This document shows positions 17,891-26,210 of a stretch of DNA of 64,000 nt, piece by piece. Under the pieces are notes generated by a model. The model saw only the letters and a list, made by a program, of their open reading frames with translations, was not told the origin of the DNA and searched no databases. Source of the stretch: Devosia lucknowensis (GTDB lineage: Bacteria; Pseudomonadota; Alphaproteobacteria; Rhizobiales; Devosiaceae); NCBI RefSeq assembly GCF_900177655.1, contig NZ_FXWK01000001.1, positions 2,232,001 through 2,296,000 of the forward strand. The letters are read 5' to 3'. The translations under genes were made by a program, and so were the position numbers. The stretch's first letter is position 1, and the number at the start of each line of letters is the position of its first letter.

Positions 17891-19024
17891 ATGGGATTTT
17901 TCTTCGCATTCTGCGTACTGATCATTTTCGTGGTGCTGTCCAAGCGCCTTGGCGCCCGGCTCCTGCGCGCCATCGACGGACACGCGGCCCGTCGCGGCCG
18001 CCTGCCGCCTCTCTGGGCCTTTCGCCAGTGGCTCGCCCGTCCGCTCTGGGGATTTCAGCGCGGCCCGATAATCCTGTCCGGCGCGACGGCGTGCTTCTGC
18101 CTCCACTCTCTGCTGACGATCATCGGCCCGCTTTCCTCCTCTCCCTTCGTGCCCCACACCAAGGTGAGCGCGGCGACCACTGGGCTCATGAGGCTTTACG
18201 GCGCTCCGCGCGAGTGGCTGGCGCCCGTGCGGGCGGTTTCGCTCGAAGAGCGCACCCAAAACATGTCCAACTATCCGTTTCCGCGCCTTCATCTCGACTA
18301 TTCCGGTGCGGGCGAGGATGAAGAACTGGGCGGCATCATCATTTGCGACCGCATCCCCGGAGCCGGCGCAACGGCCTGCAGGCTGAACCTCGCCACGCCC
18401 TTGTGGGTCCCGGCAGGCCAATCCGCCGACAGCTATCGCTTGCCCGCCCGGCTTGGTCTTGTTCTTTCAAGCGACGGCGACGCGACCATCGCATCGTGGC
18501 ATGCGGGTTACGATACCGATGAGCCGTCGACCGCGGCCGCCACACTGGGTGGCCGCGATACCACCGTCAGGCTCCGCCCGCCTTCGCCCCTACCCGGCGA
18601 CTGGTTGCCGGATGCCGCAGCCGGACTGTTCGCACCGGTTCTGTCCCTGGACTGGCCCGTCGCCAGCGCGCGCCCAACCGAACGATATGTGTTCGGTTCG
18701 GGCGCCGAACGGACGTTGATCGCGCTGTTTCTGCGCCTGTCGCAGCAGGCTGGCGATGAGATCCTGGTCGGACATGGTGTGTCACAACTGCGCGCGAATG
18801 TTCTCGCCGATTATGTCACTATTCTCGGTCATCTCGATGAAAACCCCGAGATCAAGGAGCTGCTGGCGGGTTTCGAGCCGCGCAGCAACGATGCGGACGC
18901 CATCGCCAGGGCCCTCGCCCGTCAACCGCAGCTCTCCACCTTATACCGCCGTCGCGACGTTCACGCCGCAAGGGTTTACGATGCGCTGCTGCGCGACCTC
19001 CGGGAAACCGGGCTCGTTCCATAG
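17891..19024 (+). CDS. membrane protein of unknown function in the Hsp70 cassette
   Basis: Not recognised. The 377-residue product has two hydrophobic helices near the N-terminus (MGFFFAFCVLIIFVVLSKR, and GPIILSGATACFCLHSLLTIIG around residues 58-80). A soluble domain of about 290 residues follows without known motifs; it is rich in Gly, Pro and short strands and ends in an Arg-rich helical region. It starts 2 bp after the J-like gene stop, so the two are translated together. Fixed linkage to the Hsp70 and J-like genes suggests a client or a membrane docking partner, by inference only. Confidence 0.65.
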   Translation: MGFFFAFCVLIIFVVLSKRLGARLLRAIDGHAARRGRLPPLWAFRQWLARPLWGFQRGPIILSGATACFCLHSLLTIIGPLSSSPFVPHTKVSAATTGLMRLYGAPREWLAPVRAVSLEERTQNMSNYPFPRLHLDYSGAGEDEELGGIIICDRIPGAGATACRLNLATPLWVPAGQSADSYRLPARLGLVLSSDGDATIASWHAGYDTDEPSTAAATLGGRDTTVRLRPPSPLPGDWLPDAAAGLFAPVLSLDWPVASARPTERYVFGSGAERTLIALFLRLSQQAGDEILVGHGVSQLRANVLADYVTILGHLDENPEIKELLAGFEPRSNDADAIARALARQPQLSTLYRRRDVHAARVYDALLRDLRETGLVP

Positions 19025-19068
19025 TTTCACAGATAGCGGCACCACACCGACGACGCTTGACGGAATTA

Positions 19069-19090
19069 CATATAAACAGATATTCATATG
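19069..19090. promoter_or_regulatory. ArsR (SmtB/CzrA-type) operator at the CDF promoter
   Basis: An imperfect palindrome: CATATAAAC (19069-19077), spacer AGAT, ATTCATATG (19082-19090). Its core, TAAACA-GA-TATTCA, differs by one base from the 12-2-12 TGAACA-nn-TATTCA operator of SmtB/ZiaR/CzrA zinc sensors. A TTGACG -35 candidate (19057-19062) and TATTCA -10 candidate (19081-19086) are 18 bp apart, so bound repressor would cover the promoter. Confidence 0.75.
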
Positions 19091-19111
19091 TTGACATATT
19101 GGATATCGAAG

Positions 19112-20086
19112 ATGACCGCGCATCACGACCATAATCCGCACCATGACCACGCCGGCCACGATCACACTCACCACGACCATGCCGGGCACAGCCACGCGCC
19201 AAAGGTGAGCCGCTCGAACGAGCGCGCGGTATTGATCGGCCTGTGTCTGACCGGCAGTTTCATGATCGCCGAACTGGTGGGCGGATATCTCTCGGGATCT
19301 CTCGCGCTGATCGCAGATGCCGGACACATGTTGACTGATACGGTTGCGCTGTTCCTCGCCTGGCTTGGTTTCCGCCTGGGCAGCCGGGCGGCCGACGCGC
19401 GCCGGAGTTTCGGGTACTCGCGGCTCGAAGTATTGGCCGGCCTGCTCAATGCCCTGACGCTGTTCGGGCTGGTGGGCTGGATCACCTGGGAAGCCGTGCA
19501 ACGTCTGTTCCGCCCCGAGGACGTGCTGGCCGGGCCGATGCTGGCCGTTGCGGTACTGGGACTGATCGTCAATCTCGTCGTCTTCCGGATCCTTTCGAGA
19601 GCCGATTCCGATCACGTCAACATCAAAGGTGCGCTGCTGCATGTCCTGGGCGACCTGCTGGGCTCCGTCGGCGCCATCGCTGCGGCAGTGATTATCTGGC
19701 TCACGGGCTGGATGCCGATCGACCCCATCCTGTCGGTGCTGGTGAGCCTTTTGATCCTGCGCAGTGCCTGGACCTTGCTGACGCGCACGTTCAATATTCT
19801 GATGGAAGGCGCGCCTGATGGCGTCGAACTCGAAACGCTCAAGGCAGATCTTTTGGCGACGGTCCCTGGCCTCGCCAATGTAGGCCACCTCCACGTCTGG
19901 TCGCTGTCATCGGGCCAGACCATGGCAACTCTCGAAATCGCCGTTGCGACGGGTGCCGAACCTGCTGCGGTCGCCAAGGAGGTCAAGCAAAACCTCGCGA
20001 AGAAACACGATATCGGGCATGCCACAGTGGAGATCGACTGGAGTGGAAACGGCATGCAGTGCCCGGCGGGCAGGCCTGCGGCTTAG
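19112..20086 (+). CDS. cation diffusion facilitator, zinc/cobalt exporter
   Basis: An inner-membrane CDF protein of 324 residues that exports Zn(II) or related ions using the proton gradient. The N-terminus is extremely His-rich (HHDHNPHHDHAGHDH and on to residue 30). Six TM helices follow, with the paired transport-site motifs DAGHMLTD in TM2 and HVLGD in TM5, and a C-terminal cytoplasmic domain with VGHLHVWSLSSG. It is closest in layout to CzcD/DmeF. I use the ATG at 19112; the in-frame ATG at 19088 lies inside the ArsR-type operator. Its stop overlaps the convergent flavoprotein gene. Confidence 0.93.
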   Translation: MTAHHDHNPHHDHAGHDHTHHDHAGHSHAPKVSRSNERAVLIGLCLTGSFMIAELVGGYLSGSLALIADAGHMLTDTVALFLAWLGFRLGSRAADARRSFGYSRLEVLAGLLNALTLFGLVGWITWEAVQRLFRPEDVLAGPMLAVAVLGLIVNLVVFRILSRADSDHVNIKGALLHVLGDLLGSVGAIAAAVIIWLTGWMPIDPILSVLVSLLILRSAWTLLTRTFNILMEGAPDGVELETLKADLLATVPGLANVGHLHVWSLSSGQTMATLEIAVATGAEPAAVAKEVKQNLAKKHDIGHATVEIDWSGNGMQCPAGRPAA

Positions 20087-21297
20087 GCCCTGTTCAGCCC
20101 ATGTGCGTAGCGCCTGGCGGCAAGCCCGGCGGCACGCCCGGTCGCCATGCACGCGGAGAGGAGATAACCTCCAGTCGGCGCTTCCCAGTCGAGCATCTCG
20201 CCGCAGACAAAGACCCCGGGTAAAGCTTCGAGCATGAAGTCCTCGGTGACCCCATCCCAGGCAACACCGCCCGCTACGGAAATGGCCCGAGACATCGGTT
20301 GCGTCGCATCGAGCACAAGCGGCAGCGCCTTGATCAGGGCTGCGAGGCGTGCGGGCGCCAAGGTCTGCGCATCGGGTGACAGCTCGCGAACAAGACCCGC
20401 CTTGACCCCGTCGAGCCCGGCGCCTTTGCGCAGCCGATTGGAAAAACTGGTCTTGGCCGGTTGCCGCGTCAGGTCTGCAGCGAGCTTCTCCAACGTCCGC
20501 CCGGGAACGAGATCGAGGGTCAGCACCGCCGAGCCATCCCGCTCGATCCGGTCGCGCAACTGTGCGGCGTGGGCATAGACAAGGCTGCCCTCGATGCCAT
20601 CGCGCGTGACGACGAACTCCCCCTGAATGGAGCCCGCATCGCTCGTGGCGATCACCGCCTTGATCGGCTCACCGGCGAAGCGCTCGATGAACACGTCGCT
20701 CCAATGCTTGTGGAAACCGCAATTTGCCGGACGGAATGGCGCGACGCCGACACCCTTCCCAACCAGCCACGGCACCCAGGCCGCATCAGATCCAAGCTCG
20801 GGCCAGCTGGCTCCGCCAAGCGCCAGAACCACGGCATCGAAGGCTTCCCGCACCCTGCCATCGGGCGTGTCGAAGACCAGCCTATCACCATCGAAACCCA
20901 TCCATCGGTGGCGCACTTTAAGACTGACACCGACGTCACCCAGCCGCCGGAGCCAGGCGCGCAGCAGTGGCGAGGCTTTCATGGCCACCGGAAATACGCG
21001 CCCGGACGAACCGACGAAGGTCTCGACCCCCAGCCCCGCGCACCATGCGCGCACCGCGGCGGCTGGAAGCGCATCAAGCGCGGCCTGGAGACGCGGCAAG
21101 GGAGCGCCGTAGCGCAGGTCGAACAGGGCCTTGTCCTCGGCATGGGTGATATTGAGCCCGGATTTTCCGGCCATCAGGAATTTTCGACCTGCCGTGGGCA
21201 TGGCCTCGAAGACCACCACGTCATCGCCGTGTCCTGCCGCTTCTTCGGCAGCCATCAGTCCGGCGGGTCCACCCCCAATGATTGCGATCCGCGCCAT
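20083..21297 (-). CDS. FAD-dependent oxidoreductase, HI0933/BaiN-like flavoprotein
   Basis: A 404-residue flavoprotein with an N-terminal Rossmann FAD motif (IIGGGPAGLMAAEEAA), GRKFLMAGKSGLNITHAE typical of the HI0933-like family, and the C-terminal FAD closing motif VFVCGEMLDWEAPTGGYLLSACMATGRAAG. The family (TIGR03862-like) has no firm physiological role. I start at the ATG at 21297 because the Rossmann strand begins two residues later; the open frame extends 57 codons upstream without homology. It is divergent from the response regulator. Confidence 0.87.
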   Translation of the reverse strand: MARIAIIGGGPAGLMAAEEAAGHGDDVVVFEAMPTAGRKFLMAGKSGLNITHAEDKALFDLRYGAPLPRLQAALDALPAAAVRAWCAGLGVETFVGSSGRVFPVAMKASPLLRAWLRRLGDVGVSLKVRHRWMGFDGDRLVFDTPDGRVREAFDAVVLALGGASWPELGSDAAWVPWLVGKGVGVAPFRPANCGFHKHWSDVFIERFAGEPIKAVIATSDAGSIQGEFVVTRDGIEGSLVYAHAAQLRDRIERDGSAVLTLDLVPGRTLEKLAADLTRQPAKTSFSNRLRKGAGLDGVKAGLVRELSPDAQTLAPARLAALIKALPLVLDATQPMSRAISVAGGVAWDGVTEDFMLEALPGVFVCGEMLDWEAPTGGYLLSACMATGRAAGLAARRYAHGLNRA

Positions 21298-21434
21298 GCC
21301 TGTCCAATGCTCGTTGCGTGGGCAATAGCGCATGTTCAGCGCCGCGGCAAACGCGCTCCTCTCGTCAAGTCCCGTTAAGTTTCGCCTAATAGATCGCCAC
21401 ATATGATTACGACGTTTCTGGCGGGGGCCTGACG

Positions 21435-22484
21435 ATGCGCATGTTGATTGTCGATGACAGCCGATCAAGTCTTGCGCTCATCGGCAGCATAGTCAAAGAC
21501 GCTGTAATGGGGGATGTCGAACTCTGCCTCAATCCCCTCGAAGCGCTGGAAAAATGTCGCGACGAACAATTCGACCTCATCATCGTCGATCACATCATGC
21601 CCGAAATGGACGGGGTCGCCTTTACCGCTGCGCTGCGCGCCCGCCCCGCCTACCGCATCGTGCCGATCATCATGGTCACTTCCGACCACGACAAGACCGT
21701 GCGCATCGACGCGATCAAGGCCGGTGCGACGGATTTTCTGCACAAGCCGTTTGACCCCACCGAACTCCAGGCGCGCGTCGCCAACCTACTCGCCCTGCGT
21801 CAGGCGCAGGTTGAACTGGCCGATCGCGCCAACTGGCTGGCGCGCGAAGTCGAACGGGCCACGGCCCATCTCCTCGCTCGCGAAGAAGAGATCATCTATC
21901 GCCTCGCCCGCGCGATCGAATATCGTGACGGCGATACCGGCGAGCACGTGTCCCGCGTGGCCCAGGTCAGCCAGCTGATCGGCGAGGGCATCGGCCTGCC
22001 CGCCGATCGATGCCGGATGATCTACCTGGCCGCACCGCTGCACGACATCGGCAAGATCGGCATCGCTGACGCAATTCTTTCCAAGCCCGGCAAGCTCACG
22101 CCCGAGGAGATGGACATCATGCGCCAGCATGTGACCATCGGCGCACGCATTCTAGAGCGCGGCGGCTCGGACCTCATCCGCACCGCCGAACTCATCGCGC
22201 AAAGCCATCACGAGAAGTGGGACGGCACGGGCTATCCCGATCGCCTCTCGGGCACCGACATTCCGATCGAAGCGCGCATCGTCGCCATCGCCGATGTGTT
22301 CGACGCGCTCTGTTCCGAAAGGCCCTACAAGGCAGCATGGCCGATCGAAAAAGCCTATGCGGAAATCGTGCGGTGCAGCGGCTCGCATTTTGATCCTGCC
22401 TGCGTCGCTGCCTTCCGCGCCAAGTGGCCGGAAATTTCCGCGGCGATGCTCCCGGCTCCCCAGGCACAAGCTGTCGGGTTTTGA
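21435..22484 (+). CDS. response regulator with HD-GYP phosphodiesterase domain (RpfG-like)
   Basis: A two-domain regulator of 349 residues. Residues 1-120 are a receiver with acidic pocket D7/D8, phosphoacceptor D52 and a KPF lysine loop. A helical linker leads to an HD-GYP domain (about 150-340) with HDIGKIG, the HHEKWDGTGYP signature and ADVFDAL. Such proteins hydrolyse cyclic di-GMP when phosphorylated. No cognate kinase is adjacent, but the chemotaxis operon with CheA follows 465 bp downstream on the same strand, so CheA may be its phosphodonor (inference). The start is the ATG at 21435; a second ATG is two codons on. Confidence 0.93.
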   Translation: MRMLIVDDSRSSLALIGSIVKDAVMGDVELCLNPLEALEKCRDEQFDLIIVDHIMPEMDGVAFTAALRARPAYRIVPIIMVTSDHDKTVRIDAIKAGATDFLHKPFDPTELQARVANLLALRQAQVELADRANWLAREVERATAHLLAREEEIIYRLARAIEYRDGDTGEHVSRVAQVSQLIGEGIGLPADRCRMIYLAAPLHDIGKIGIADAILSKPGKLTPEEMDIMRQHVTIGARILERGGSDLIRTAELIAQSHHEKWDGTGYPDRLSGTDIPIEARIVAIADVFDALCSERPYKAAWPIEKAYAEIVRCSGSHFDPACVAAFRAKWPEISAAMLPAPQAQAVGF

Positions 22485-22575
22485 TCCTTTATCCCTGGTC
22501 TTGAGTGCGGGCCGTTGCGTTTGTGGGCCAGCGCACGCCTGTCTGGATTTTCAAATCTGCACTTTTCGCCGCAAG

Positions 22576-22671
22576 TGAATCATCGAGTATACTTGCGCCA
22601 ATTCTTCCGGATCGATTCAGAGTCAAACGCGCTCGATTCAGTCGGGACAGCCTTTGATTCACGATGATTCA
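22576..22671. repeat. cluster of GANTC (CcrM-type) sites with phased GATTCA repeats
   Basis: GANTC sites begin at 22577, 22614, 22620, 22635, 22656 and 22666. Four are GATTCA in the same orientation at 22614, 22635, 22656 and 22666, spaced 21, 21 and 10 bp, that is two, two and one helical turns. TCGATTCAG is repeated exactly at 22612 and 22633. GANTC is the CcrM methylation target in alphaproteobacteria. Confidence 0.8.
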
Positions 22672-22763
22672 AGCCGAAACAATAGAGACAATTTTATTAA
22701 AACAAATATTTCGCGAAGTAACACTTGAAAGTCGGATGTTGTTTTTCAGGAAAATTTTCAAGC

Positions 22764-22778
22764 GTAACCAATGTTTAA
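22764..22778 (+). promoter_or_regulatory. CtrA-like box
   Basis: GTAACCAATGTTTAA has the form GTAA-N7-TTAA, one base from the full CtrA consensus TTAA-N7-TTAA. CtrA commonly controls motility and chemotaxis genes in this class. Confidence 0.5.
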
Positions 22779-22949
22779 GCACTGAATGCAAGTATACGTT
22801 AAAGCCGGATGGGAATACGGCCAACTAACTGGAACCCGAACGAGCAGAGCGAGAATAGCCCCGCCCCCGATCCACATCGCCTACCGATTTTCCCTGTGTT
22901 ATTCGCGGTAGAGAGACAGAATGTCATTCTCAATCATCTGTATCCGGTC

Positions 22950-23285
22950 ATGACCATGACCGAGGAACGTACCCACACGCTCGTCATGACGGGCGATGCA
23001 GGCATCAAATCCGCAAAGGATGTTGCGGCTGTCCTGCATGAAGCAATCGAACAAAACGCCCGCATAGAAGTCGACACGCAAACTGTGTCTGCTGCGGACA
23101 TCACGACTGTGCAGACTTTGTTGTCGGCCCGGGTGTCTGCCAACGCCCGCCACAAAACGCTGCACATGCTGACGCCGCTCGGCGCGCCCTTGCAGGCGGT
23201 CCTGGAGCAGGCGGGCTTTCTTTCGCCCGGACAGGAGCACCTGGGCTTCTGGTCCGCCACGCCCGACCAGCCAGCAGGACACTGA
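22950..23285 (+). CDS. STAS-domain protein of the che operon
   Basis: A small cytoplasmic STAS-fold protein (111 residues) with alternating strands and helices; VDTQTVSAADITTVQTLLSARV corresponds to the SpoIIAA-like loop region, but the usual phosphorylatable Ser/Thr is not clearly placed. It occupies the position before cheY and cheA, where Sinorhizobium has a small CheA-associated protein (CheS); homology to CheS is not established from sequence. The start is uncertain: ATGs at 22950 and 22956 are both possible and neither has a strong ribosome site. cheY begins 2 bp after its stop. Confidence 0.75.
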   Translation: MTMTEERTHTLVMTGDAGIKSAKDVAAVLHEAIEQNARIEVDTQTVSAADITTVQTLLSARVSANARHKTLHMLTPLGAPLQAVLEQAGFLSPGQEHLGFWSATPDQPAGH

Positions 23286-23287
23286 GC

Positions 23288-23656
23288 ATGACCAAGACCA
23301 TCCTGACCATCGACGATTCCGCCTCCATCCGCCAGATGGTCGCCATGACGCTGACGGCCGCAGGGCTCGATGTCATTGAAGCCGGCAATGGCGCCGAAGG
23401 CTACGACAAGGCCACCACCAACACGGTTCACGCCGTTCTGACCGATCTCAACATGCCGGTGCTGAACGGCATCGAGTTCATCCGCAAGTACCGCCAGCAC
23501 CCATCCTCCAAGGGTATTCCGATCATCCTTCTCACCACCGAGTCCGATGAGGAGCTGAAGCGCCAGGCCAAGGAAGCCGGCGCCACGGGCTGGATCGTCA
23601 AGCCGTTCAAGCAGGATCAGCTGCTGGCGATCATCAAGAAGGTCACGGGCGCATGA
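23288..23656 (+). CDS. cheY: chemotaxis response regulator CheY
   Basis: A single receiver domain of 122 residues. The acidic pocket is D9/D10, the phosphoacceptor is D53 in VLTDLNMP, the switch Thr is in LLTTES, and the Lys is in IVKPF. It receives phosphate from CheA and binds the flagellar motor switch, or acts as a phosphate sink. It is embedded in the operon: 2 bp after the STAS gene and overlapping cheA by ATGA. Confidence 0.93.
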   Translation: MTKTILTIDDSASIRQMVAMTLTAAGLDVIEAGNGAEGYDKATTNTVHAVLTDLNMPVLNGIEFIRKYRQHPSSKGIPIILLTTESDEELKRQAKEAGATGWIVKPFKQDQLLAIIKKVTGA

Positions 23657-25707
23657 ACATCTCCGATCCCTCGGAAACTTTCCGCCAGGAAGCGCGCGAG
23701 CTGCTCGAACAGCTCGAAGCCGGCCTGCTCGATCTCGAGCAGGACCCGTCAAACGCCGATCTCATAAACTCGACCTTTCGCGCCCTGCACACCATCAAGG
23801 GCTCCGGCGCCATGTTCGGCTTCACCGCGGTGGCCGAATTCGTGCACGAGTTCGAAACCGCTTTCGATCAGGTCCGCAAGGGCCAGAGCCAGACCAATAC
23901 GGCGCTGATCCGTGTCGCCCTCGACGCCAAGGACCATATCCACCTGCTGATCGAGTCGCCCGAAAGCGAGATCAGCGGCGGCGATGAAATCCTGACGCGT
24001 CTGCGCGCCGTCATTGCCGGCGTCACCGGCAAGGATGATGCACCGGTCGTGTCGATCGCCCAGGAAGTGGAACATGAGCCGGCTGCGCCTGTCGCCGCGT
24101 CCCGCTCCATTTGGCGGCTGGAATTCTATCTGCCCTCGGATGCCCTGATCTACGGCACCAATCCCCTTCTTCTGCTCGAAGAACTTGCCGGCATCGGCCC
24201 CACGACCGTCACTGCGCTGACCGGCCGTGTCCCCGATCTCGCGGCGCTCGACCCGGAAGTGCCCCATATCGGCTGGCGCGTGGATATCGAAGCCAACGAC
24301 CCTACCGCTGCGATCGACGACGTCTTTCTGTTCCTGCGCGACAACATGGAACTGAGCCTGGTTCGCCTCGACGATGCAGTCGCGGCTGCCGCCCAGGCAG
24401 ACATCGCTGCTGCGGCAGACGAGGTCGCGCTCGACGTCGTGCCCGTCGCCGTCGCGCCTGTTCAGGTTCAGAACCAGGCGGCAAAGCCAAGGCCCGCACC
24501 GGCCGGCGACGCGCCCGACCGCACCGCCGCCTCTTCGCTGCGTGTCCCAGCCGAACGTCTCGACGAGCTGATGGACCGGGTCGGAGAACTGGTGATTGCC
24601 CAGGCGCGTCTCAGCCAGATCGCCGGGCTCAGCTCCGACACGGCGCTCAAGACCATAGCCGAAGAGCTCGAACGCCTGTCATCGGGATTGCGGGACACCA
24701 CGATGGGCATCCGCATGGTGCCGATCGGGACGCTCTTCAGCCGCTTCCGTCGCCTTATCCACGACCTGTCCGGCGAACTGGGCAAGCCCATCGAGTTCAT
24801 CACCACGGGCGAGGAAACCGAGCTCGACAAGACCATGATCGAGCGGCTTGCCGATCCCTTGGTCCACCTCATTCGCAATTCCGTGGACCACGGTCTCGAA
24901 AGCGCGGAAAAGCGCATCGCAGCCGGCAAGCCGGCCAAGGGTGTCGTCCGCCTGTCCGCTGTCTACTCAGGTGCGGAAGTCGCGATTTCGGTCACCGACG
25001 ACGGCGCCGGGCTCAACACCGCCCGCATCCGCGCCAAGGCCGAAGAAAACGGCCTGATCACGCCCGAGGCCAAGCTCACCGATCAGGAGCTGCACCACCT
25101 GATTTTCGCGCCCGGCTTCTCCACCGCCAAGGAGGTGACGTCGCTCTCCGGACGCGGCGTCGGCATGGACGTGGTCAAGCGCACGATCGACAGTCTGCGC
25201 GGCACCATCGACGTGGCCAGCAAGCCGGGCGAGGGCTCGATCATGACCCTGCGCCTGCCCCTGACGCTCGCCATCATCGATGGCATGCTGATCCGGGTGG
25301 GCAACGGCCGCTACACCATTCCGCTATCGGCGGTCGAGGAGTGCGTCGAGCTTCCAGAAGGCATCGAGGCCCACGCCAGGGGCCGCAACTTCCTCGATAT
25401 CCGCGGTGCGCTGGTTCCCTATCTCCGGCTGCGCGAGGTCTTCGGCACCACGAGCGAGCCCGAGCCGCACCAGAAGGTCGTCATCGTCTCCTCAGGCGAA
25501 GGCCGGGTGGGCCTCGTCGTCGATCAGATCATCGGCAACAACCAGACGGTCATCAAGCAGCTCTCCAAGCTTCATTCGGGGATCAAGTCCTTCTCCGGCG
25601 CAACCATCCTGGGTGACGGCACCGTCGCCCTGATCCTGGACACAGCGCACCTGGTGGCGTCAGGCCAGTCTTATGTCGATCGCACCATCACCGGGAGGGC
25701 TGCATGA
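23653..25707 (+). CDS. cheA: chemotaxis histidine kinase CheA
   Basis: The kinase of the chemoreceptor array, 684 residues. Domains in order: P1 Hpt with phosphorylated H46 (FRALHTIKGSGAMFGF), a P2-like/linker region of about residues 125-290, P3 dimerisation (LDELMDRVGELVIAQARLSQI), P4 ATPase with NSVDHGLES, DDGAGLN and GRGVGMDVVKR, and a C-terminal CheW-like P5 domain (LIRVGNGRYTIPLSAVEECVEL). All catalytic motifs are intact. The start overlaps cheY and the stop overlaps cheW, both by ATGA. Confidence 0.97.
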   Translation: MNISDPSETFRQEARELLEQLEAGLLDLEQDPSNADLINSTFRALHTIKGSGAMFGFTAVAEFVHEFETAFDQVRKGQSQTNTALIRVALDAKDHIHLLIESPESEISGGDEILTRLRAVIAGVTGKDDAPVVSIAQEVEHEPAAPVAASRSIWRLEFYLPSDALIYGTNPLLLLEELAGIGPTTVTALTGRVPDLAALDPEVPHIGWRVDIEANDPTAAIDDVFLFLRDNMELSLVRLDDAVAAAAQADIAAAADEVALDVVPVAVAPVQVQNQAAKPRPAPAGDAPDRTAASSLRVPAERLDELMDRVGELVIAQARLSQIAGLSSDTALKTIAEELERLSSGLRDTTMGIRMVPIGTLFSRFRRLIHDLSGELGKPIEFITTGEETELDKTMIERLADPLVHLIRNSVDHGLESAEKRIAAGKPAKGVVRLSAVYSGAEVAISVTDDGAGLNTARIRAKAEENGLITPEAKLTDQELHHLIFAPGFSTAKEVTSLSGRGVGMDVVKRTIDSLRGTIDVASKPGEGSIMTLRLPLTLAIIDGMLIRVGNGRYTIPLSAVEECVELPEGIEAHARGRNFLDIRGALVPYLRLREVFGTTSEPEPHQKVVIVSSGEGRVGLVVDQIIGNNQTVIKQLSKLHSGIKSFSGATILGDGTVALILDTAHLVASGQSYVDRTITGRAA

Positions 25708-26210
25708 GCCAGATCCAGGAACACGCATCGTCCACCATGACGGCGCTGACCATCAGGCTCGACGACGAACTCTTCGCCGTCGAAGCCGGACGGGTGCGCG
25801 AGATCCTCGATCTCGTCCCCATTACCGAAGTCCCAAATGCTCCCGATTTCGTCGGCGGCCTCATCAATGTGCGGGGGCGCGTCGTGCCCCTCGCCGACCT
25901 GCGGGTAATGTTCGGAATGAACCGGCCCGAGCCGGACCAGGACACCCGCATCGTGGTGATGGAAGTGGATATGGATGGCGAAGCCACCATAGCCGGCATC
26001 CTCGCCGACAAGGTCCATGACGTCACCGATATCGAGGCCGCTTCCATCGAGGAAGCGCCCAAGGTCGGCATGCGTTGGCGCCCCGAATTCATCAAGGGCA
26101 TCGGCAAGCGCAATGGCGGCTTCATCATCATTCCGGACATGGAACGAATTTTCGAAACGACGGACGGCAGAAACTCGTCCACGGCTACAGAAGAAAGGCC
26201 AGTATCGTGA
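25704..26210 (+). CDS. cheW: chemotaxis coupling protein CheW (first copy)
   Basis: The adaptor that couples CheA to receptors; 168 residues with one CheW SH3-like fold ([50 protein letters not shown], shown here only as the region of residues 18-70). The conserved Arg in INVRG is present. It is translationally coupled to cheA (ATGA) and to the receptor gene (GTGA). A second, diverged CheW lies downstream of the receptor, so the array may use two adaptors. Confidence 0.94.
   Translation: MSQIQEHASSTMTALTIRLDDELFAVEAGRVREILDLVPITEVPNAPDFVGGLINVRGRVVPLADLRVMFGMNRPEPDQDTRIVVMEVDMDGEATIAGILADKVHDVTDIEAASIEEAPKVGMRWRPEFIKGIGKRNGGFIIIPDMERIFETTDGRNSSTATEERPVS

Larger units (their letters stand above)
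22485..22949 (+). promoter_or_regulatory. 465-bp regulatory gap before the che operon
   Basis: No gene is seen except a possible 10-codon ORF (22921-22953: ATG, ten residues, TGA) whose stop overlaps the STAS start at 22950 as ATGA. The segment 22680-22800 is AT-rich for this genome. It holds the GANTC cluster, a CtrA-like box and a 10-bp inverted repeat (GTATACTTGC at 22587-22596, GCAAGTATAC at 22788-22797). I found no sigma-54 or FliA consensus. Confidence 0.6.

Noticed and set aside
22485..22949. Sigma-54 or FliA promoter for the che operon
   Set aside because: No TGGCAC-N5-TTGC or TAAA/GCCGATAA match was found by eye.
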